DNA of 64,000 bases from NCBI GenBank assembly GCA_011634665.1, contig WAEK01000008.1, positions 2,287,501-2,351,500 of the forward strand, written 5' to 3'. Below, one piece after another: positions 58,459-64,000 of this stretch (position 1 is its first letter; the number at the start of each line of letters is the position of its first letter). The stretch is from Mortierella sp. BCC40632 (taxonomy: Eukaryota > Mortierellomycota > Mortierellomycetes > Mortierellales > Mortierellaceae). Position numbers and translations under genes: made by a program. The notes below the pieces were generated by a model, which saw nothing but the letters and a program-made list of their open reading frames with translations, had not been told where the DNA came from and made no database searches.

Positions 58459-61335
58459 ATGGGAACCTCGTTTCTTGACCGTATCAACGATAGTGTTGCC
58501 CGATCCAAGGCGGGCAAGTACTTCCGCCTAGATGGCTCGGGGGCAAGGCGAGAACGTGCTGGCTCAAGGTTCACAACAGAACTGCGGGCTGGTCTTACGA
58601 CCTTTGTTACGATGGTAAGAAACCCAGTCTACTCCTATCTTTTTCCCTCCAACGGTCGCTGTCCGACGACAGCAACAACAACAACATACCACATCCCAGA
58701 CGATACTTTCACTGTTCTCTTCTACTCCTTACCTACGTGCGACTTGAGAACGTCCAATGTCTTGGAATCTTTATTATTGGCTCCACTCCTTCGGGTGGTT
58801 ACACGCTAATGCATCACGATCAGCCGATAACAACGGACAGAGTCCATCCCCACCAGAGGGATGCGGTCCTCTTGCCTGGCACATTTGGTTCATGATGGCC
58901 TGACGGCGTTAGTCGTGGGCTGGCGCACACTTTCTCTTGGATAACGATGTTTCGCCTGTCTCGCCTGTGCATTCGGTGCACTGTGTGACCATGCATTTCA
59001 TTTCTCGGACTGGTTCACGCACAAAGAGGGTGATCGCTCCCTTTTCGTACTCTATGGCTGGGCCAAGCTTTGTCTTTATTTTTTTTTTTATTCCTTTCGA
59101 GAAGGAGTAGCCTAATGGTCTTAACTGGCCAGCGGGCCATGAAAAAAAGGGTTTTGGTCGCCGAAATGCCTTTTTATCCTCCCTCTCTCTTTCTTTCTCT
59201 CCCCTTTCTCCGCCCATGCGGTTATGCGAGACAACACACTCCCGGCCGGCTCTCTTGCAAAGAGTACTTTCCCCGCAATATCACCCTTTCCTAATCAAGC
59301 TGAAGAGGGCTGGACCGAGACGCGGCTCGTCCACAGCGCCTTTGGCTCACTTGGGATTTTTTTTTTTTTTTTTTTTCGTCGCAGAAGAAGAAGAAACTCT
59401 TTTTCGCTGGTACCAAAGTCTACGTACCTCTAAACTCTTTGTCTCTTCCCTTGTTTTCTATTCACTCATTGGATCATCCATGGCCAGTACCTTGACTGTG
59501 TTTGTTCTTTGGCTCTCTCCCCCTCTTTCTCTCTCGATATCCCTCAGGACTCTTAACTTTACATTACTTGGTTCCGGTTCCTTACACTCCTTTTATCTCT
59601 ATATATTTTCTTTTCATATTCCGTCTAGGCCTACATTATCTCAGTCAATGCCTTGATTGTTGCTGACTCGGGCGGACCATGCCATTGCACAAACATTGAG
59701 GACCCGACCTGCAGCAACGATCCCGTTTATCAAAGCTGCCTAAGCACACTCAAGTTGGACTTGATTACCGCCACGGCGGCCATTGCCTGCTTCTCCACCT
59801 TTCTCATGGGTCTCTTTGCCAACCTCCCCATTGGTCTCGCCCCTGGTATGGGTCTGAATGCCTACTTTACCTACACTGTCATCGGTTATCACGGCTCGAA
59901 CAAGATTTCGTACGAAGTTGCCTTGGCCGCCGTCTTTATTGAAGGCATCATCTTTGTCTTGCTCTCGCTCTTTGGCATTCGTCAATGGCTCGCAAGATTG
60001 ATTCCACAGAGTATCAAGATCGCGACAGGTGCTGGTATTGGCCTCTACCTTTGCTTTATTGGCATGCAGTCGTCCGCCGGTATTGCCCTTATTGGCGGAG
60101 ACAAGGCCACACTGGTGGCATTGGCCGGTTGTACCAAGGACGCAGCGGGTGCTTGTATTCCTGGCACTCACATGCGATCGCCCACCACTTGGATGGGTAT
60201 CTTTGGCTTTGTGATTATCTCTGTCTGTCTGGTCTTCCGAGTCAAGGGTGCTGTCCTAGTCGGTATCTTGATCATCTCGATTCTGTCCTGGATCCGAGGC
60301 ACCAGCTTCACCTATTTCCCCTATACTCCCGAGGGCAATGCCATGTTCAATTACTTCAAGAAAGTCGTGTCTTTCCATCCAATCCAGATTACACTTGGTC
60401 GAATGGACTTTGATCTTGGGTCCTCTGAGGTTTGGATCGCATTGATCACCTTCCTCTATGTCGACATCATGGACACGACCGGAACCCTGTATTCGATGGC
60501 CAAGTTTGGTGGTTACATGTACCGCAATGGTGACTTTGATGGCTCGACCGCCGCCTTTATCTGTGATGCTGCCTCCATCTCTGTTGGCGCCGTCTTTGGT
60601 GTTCCACCTGTCACAGCGTTTATCGAGTCTGGAGCCGGTATTACCGATGGTGGCCGTACGGGCATTGCTTCAATTGTTACCGCATTCCTATTCTTGATCT
60701 CGCTCTTCTTTTCACCCATCTTTGCCTCTTTCCCACCATGGGCCACTGGTCCTGCATTGATTGTGGTCGGGTCCATGATGGTCAAGTCAGTTCGGTCCAT
60801 TAACTGGGATTATGTTGGAGATGCCATCCCAGCTTTCTTGACCATTGCTCTGATGCCTCTGAGTTACTCTATTGCCTACGGTCTCATTGCCGGTGTTGGT
60901 TCATACATTGTCATTAACGGAGCCGTCTACTTGATCGAGCTCATCTCTGGTGGTCGTATCACACCCGATGACCGAGATTTGAGAGAACCCTGGGCCAACA
61001 GTGTCACAGGAGGCGACACGAGCATATTTTCGTACGAGACCATGGTTCCCAACTGGCTCCAGCGTGTTATCTGCAAGGTCCGTGGAACCATCTATGTGGA
61101 TCCACTGGATGTTCTTGAAGAAGAAGAACGTCTCGAACGTGAAGCAGCGGTTCGAGCTGAAGAAAAGGACTCCAGAATCCCAATGGAGACGATGGGACTT
61201 TTGCCAACGACCCCTCCATTGTCGAGTGCTCATGCCTCGGAAGAGACTCATGGTCTCACCATGCCCTCGCGCATGTTTTCGTATAACTCGAGCGAGATGC
61301 CTTCTCATGATTTGCATCGTCAACGACCTCTGTGA
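58459..61335 (+). CDS. AzgA-type purine (adenine/guanine/hypoxanthine) permease, 620 aa
   Basis: Exon 1 is 58459-58614 and exon 2 is 59629-61335. The join 'LRAGLTTFVTM' to 'AYIISVNALIVADSGG' is in phase and matches the first conserved block of AzgA/NCS2-family permeases. The intron is unusually long at 1014 bp (GTAAGA...TCTAG). Further family landmarks: 'GLAPGMGLNAYFTY', 'YVDIMDTTGTLYSMA' (about 329-343) and 'IESGAGITDGGRTGIAS' (about 384-400), the substrate-binding region. Some 12-14 hydrophobic spans are expected. The C-terminal tail (after about 540) is acidic, Ser/Thr-rich and cytosolic. The likely role is proton-coupled uptake of purine bases at the plasma membrane. The ATG has a good context (AGAA before ATGG). 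A GT/AT repeat-free, C/T-rich 5' leader precedes it. Confidence 0.93.
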
Positions 61336-61337
61336 TT

Positions 61338-61369
<32 letters not shown>

Positions 61370-62195
61370 CCTTTCACCCTTTCCCTCTCCCCCCTCTCCT
61401 CTGGGCTGTCATGTCCTCTAGCTTGTATCACAGTTTCCTCGATAGTGGGTATATTACACTTTTTTGATTTTTTTTTTTTTAGTATCATGGCCATGTCCAG
61501 AAAGACCATAGCACCGAGAAGAAGACGAAAAAAAAGGCTCTCCCCTCTCTCCTCTTCCTCCTCTCTACCTTTCATCCGTCATGCACCTGGAGATTAAAGT
61601 ACTCTTGTAAAATATACGTGTAACTACTGCTGAGGATACATGCACATGTGTAGGCGGGATTCTTTTTATCATATTTTGTCCCTTTGAAGTAAAATGGGGT
61701 CAAGTCGAACACTAGGTAAAAGCTAATAAACCCTCAGGGAGGAGGAGGAGAGAGGGGAGATGGGGTAGAATATAAACAAAGTCGGTTCGAATATACGTTA
61801 TCGTCGTATTCACGAAAAAGAGAAGAAAAGAAAAGTAGTAAAAATACAAATAGCAAGTCCCCTGAGCTGAGGAAATAAAATGACGAGAGAGGAGGAGGAG
61901 GAGAAAGAGGAGAAGGTTAACACACTTTGACAAAAGACATTGAGGAATGGTGGAGAAAGGGTACACAAGACAAGACAAGACAAGACAAGAAAAGACACAG
62001 AAAAAAAAAAAAAAAAAAAAAAAAGGAAAGGGAGGAAAAAGAAAAAAAGAGAAAGGCATCTTAGAGTGTCAAAGTCAACCTGGCGACTTGTTTGATTTCC
62101 AAACCCGTTCCTCCAATATGAACGTGTCAGTGCTCCCCCCCCCCTCTTTTTCAAATACGTGACAAATTTTGATAAAGGTTCCACCCTCCTGTTCC
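61336..62195. other. 3' flanks of permease and Cdc20-like gene (convergent)
   Basis: CT repeat at 61337-61361, T12 near 61469, an AAGAC pentamer repeat at about 61968-61990 and an A24 run near 62001-62024. No coding sequence recognised. The two genes converge on this spacer. Confidence 0.6.
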
Positions 62196-64000
62196 TTAAC
62201 GGATTCGGGTCATCGAGGAGATAGTACGTCCACGGATAGTCGTTCCTCCATCAGCACCTCCAAACGGATCATTCTCGTCACGATCATTGTTCCTCCATCG
62301 GGAGGAGGACGATCCTGGGCCTGCATAGGATCCAGCTCTTGTAAGCGTCTTGCTGCTTGATCCACTTCCTTTCTGATCCTTCTTGCTCTTGGCTTCAAAC
62401 AATTTCCAGAACTTGAGGTTCTGGTCACTGGCTAAGGTGGCAACAGTTTGACCATCAGGACTGAGCGCTGTGTGAAGTACTCTCGAGTCATGCGCAGGAA
62501 TATCAATGACCTTGCTCAGAGAGGGGTATCCGTACACAGAGATATTATTGTCTGGATAGCCATGAGATGTCACAAACTCCCTATAGTCCTTGGACCAGAT
62601 AATCGATGTCACTTGTGAAACCGTGTTGACCGTGTTCAATCGTGCGCCCGTTGTCGAGTTCCAGAAATGGATTTGTTTGTCATACGTGCCCCCTCCAGAT
62701 GCAAGCAGGTTATTCTGCCAGGGGCACCATGCAAGTGCCTATTTTTTTTTTTTTTTTTTTTTTGGAACCATTCGAGTTACACCATCGGCATTAAATGGGT
62801 GAGTCGATTTTTTTTCTTTTCTTTTTTTTTTTTTTTTTTTTTTCTACTTCTTCACATGGTTGTCCTAGGGGTTTCCCCCATCGATTTCTTACCTTGACAG
62901 CAGCCGAATGGTTTGTCTTGGTAAACTTTGGGGTAATGCTTCGTGAATCCCAAATGTTGACCAAATTATCGTTGCCACCACTTGCAAGTTGCATTCCATC
63001 CTCACGCCAGGTCAATCCACAGACTTCGTTGGTATGGTTAATCAACTCGGCTACCTTGTGATTCTGGATCCGGACATCATGATTCCAAATACTGCCATCT
63101 CGACATCCAGAACTCAGAATATGCTTGTCCCATGCTAGGACACCCACTCTAGAAACATGACCCGACATGGATCGAACCTTGGTCTTGGACTCGACATCCC
63201 AGATCTGTGTATCACCATCAAACATACCAATGGCCAAATAGGCTCCATCGAATGCCCAAGAGACTGAGGCAATGGCATCCATGCTGCCTGTCAAGGTGAC
63301 CAAGTTCTCTACCTGGCCCGATTCTGCATTCCAGAGAAAGACGGACTTGTCGAGTCCAATGGCAAGGAGGTTGGTACATGACCAGTCCAAGAGATTCAAG
63401 TAATAATCGTCCAACAAACCTGGTGCATCCAACACTTTTTCGGGACTCGTCAAGATTGTACGTTTGCGAAGAAGATTAGAGGCTGAGTTGGACCGTCCAA
63501 AGCTTGGGTGGCGACTATAAATGTTACGTGTCGGATTCGAATCCGCTGCTCGGAAGGGGTTGGCACCAACAGAGGGAGCCTCAACGTTGAAGGCAAGGAT
63601 TCGACTGTTGAGAGAAACACCACAAGCCTGGGCTACTTGTTCCCTGTGAATATAATCACTATCAATCACTTCGTCGTCAAGATTGTGGCTCGGCAGTGGT
63701 GGAACAGAGTGGACTGTTGTGGTATCATCCATTTTGGCATGGGCGCTGTTGAGATTCATGGCACTCCTGTTGGGTATAAAGCGGTCACCCTAAAGCCAGA
63801 GAGAAAGCCATTTTTTTTTTCCAAACAAAAACAAACACAAAAATAAAGGCGTCTTGAGTCAGATTTGTAATAAAATGAAATGAAAAGACGCACACACCAA
63901 GAAAGAAACAAAAGGGAGGGGAGTGGAAAAAAAAAAAAAAAAAAAATTCCATACCACACACAAGACTTTCTTGGCTTTTTTAGGTGACTTTGGGACAAAG
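62196..64000 (-). CDS. CDC20: Cdc20-type WD40 activator of the APC/C (5' end beyond window)
   Basis: Three exons are visible: 64000-63955 (partial; 'KSPKKAKKVLCV'), 63789-62893 and 62738-62196. Joins use GTATGG...TTTAG and GTAAGA...AATAG in phase. The second exon opens with 'GDRFIPNRSAMNL', the C-box (DRFIP) by which Cdc20/Cdh1 proteins bind the anaphase-promoting complex. It continues with 'SRILAFNVEAP' and 'PEKVLDAPGLLDDYYLNLLD', then a seven-bladed WD40 propeller ('LWNAESGQVENL', 'IWDVESKTKVRSM', 'NLVNIWDSRS', 'KQIHFWNSTTG', 'NLKFWKLFEAK'). The last two residues are Ile-Arg, the IR tail that also docks on the APC/C. 'DDYYLNLLDWS' favours Cdc20/Slp1 over Cdh1. Its role is substrate recognition in mitotic exit. 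About 494 residues are visible; the N-terminal region with any KEN or MIM motif lies off the edge. Confidence 0.93.

Noticed and set aside
59098..59175. tRNA-like segment with TAGCCTAATGG resembling an A box
   Set aside because: No matching B box (GGTTTTGGTCG is far from consensus), no 7-bp acceptor pairing and no T-stem; it lies inside the permease intron.
59740..60171. Minus-strand ORF opposite the purine permease
   Set aside because: Shadow of a strongly conserved membrane protein exon.

Overview
This is nuclear DNA from a filamentous fungus. The evidence is spliceosomal introns with GT-AG borders and pyrimidine-rich ends, a cytosolic ribosomal protein gene (eS25), an APC/C activator with C-box and IR tail, an AzgA-type purine permease and a PPR protein. 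Intron density, long homopolymer and CT/GA tracts, a Crinkler-type fragment and a large family of leucine-rich-repeat-like proteins point to Mucoromycota, most probably Mortierellomycotina (Mortierella sensu lato). The lineage call is an inference from family resemblance. No rRNA, convincing tRNA, CRISPR or intact transposon was seen.

The window has two compartments. The left one (about 1-35.3 kb) is accessory. It holds nine head-to-tail paralogues, A to I, of one protein family: the tail of A at the left edge, then B to I from 6041 to 35306. Every complete copy fits the same two-exon model: a 197-nt first exon, an intron of 90-125 nt, and a second exon of 2.6-2.9 kb. Applying it gives frame-consistent proteins of 931-1044 aa in all eight. 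Copy E has a single in-frame TAG (codon 216), copy H has a stop codon that falls inside the intron, and copies D and F share nearly identical blocks suggesting gene conversion. Between A and B lie a minus-strand multi-exon hypothetical gene, a probably decayed second locus, a 245-bp tandem repeat and a truncated Crinkler (CRN)-like fragment starting at the repeat's edge.

The right compartment (35.8-64 kb) is conserved and mostly single copy, separated by long gene-poor, microsatellite-rich spacers. It holds a CNT-type nucleoside transporter (-), a nitronate monooxygenase (-), eS25 (-) divergent from a PPR protein (+), a large disordered protein with 14 WG dipeptides and a glycine-rich tail (-), an AzgA-like purine permease (+), and a Cdc20-type WD40 protein (-) running off the right edge.

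The best candidate for an undescribed system is the tandem LRR-like family: a lineage-restricted, rapidly duplicating and converting array with a conserved head domain and LRR-like body but no recognisable enzymatic or NTPase domain. A recognition or allorecognition role is possible but not shown. A second candidate is the WG-repeat protein, whose composition resembles Argonaute-hook proteins. All exon coordinates were worked out by hand from splice signals and reading frame and should be confirmed with RNA-seq.
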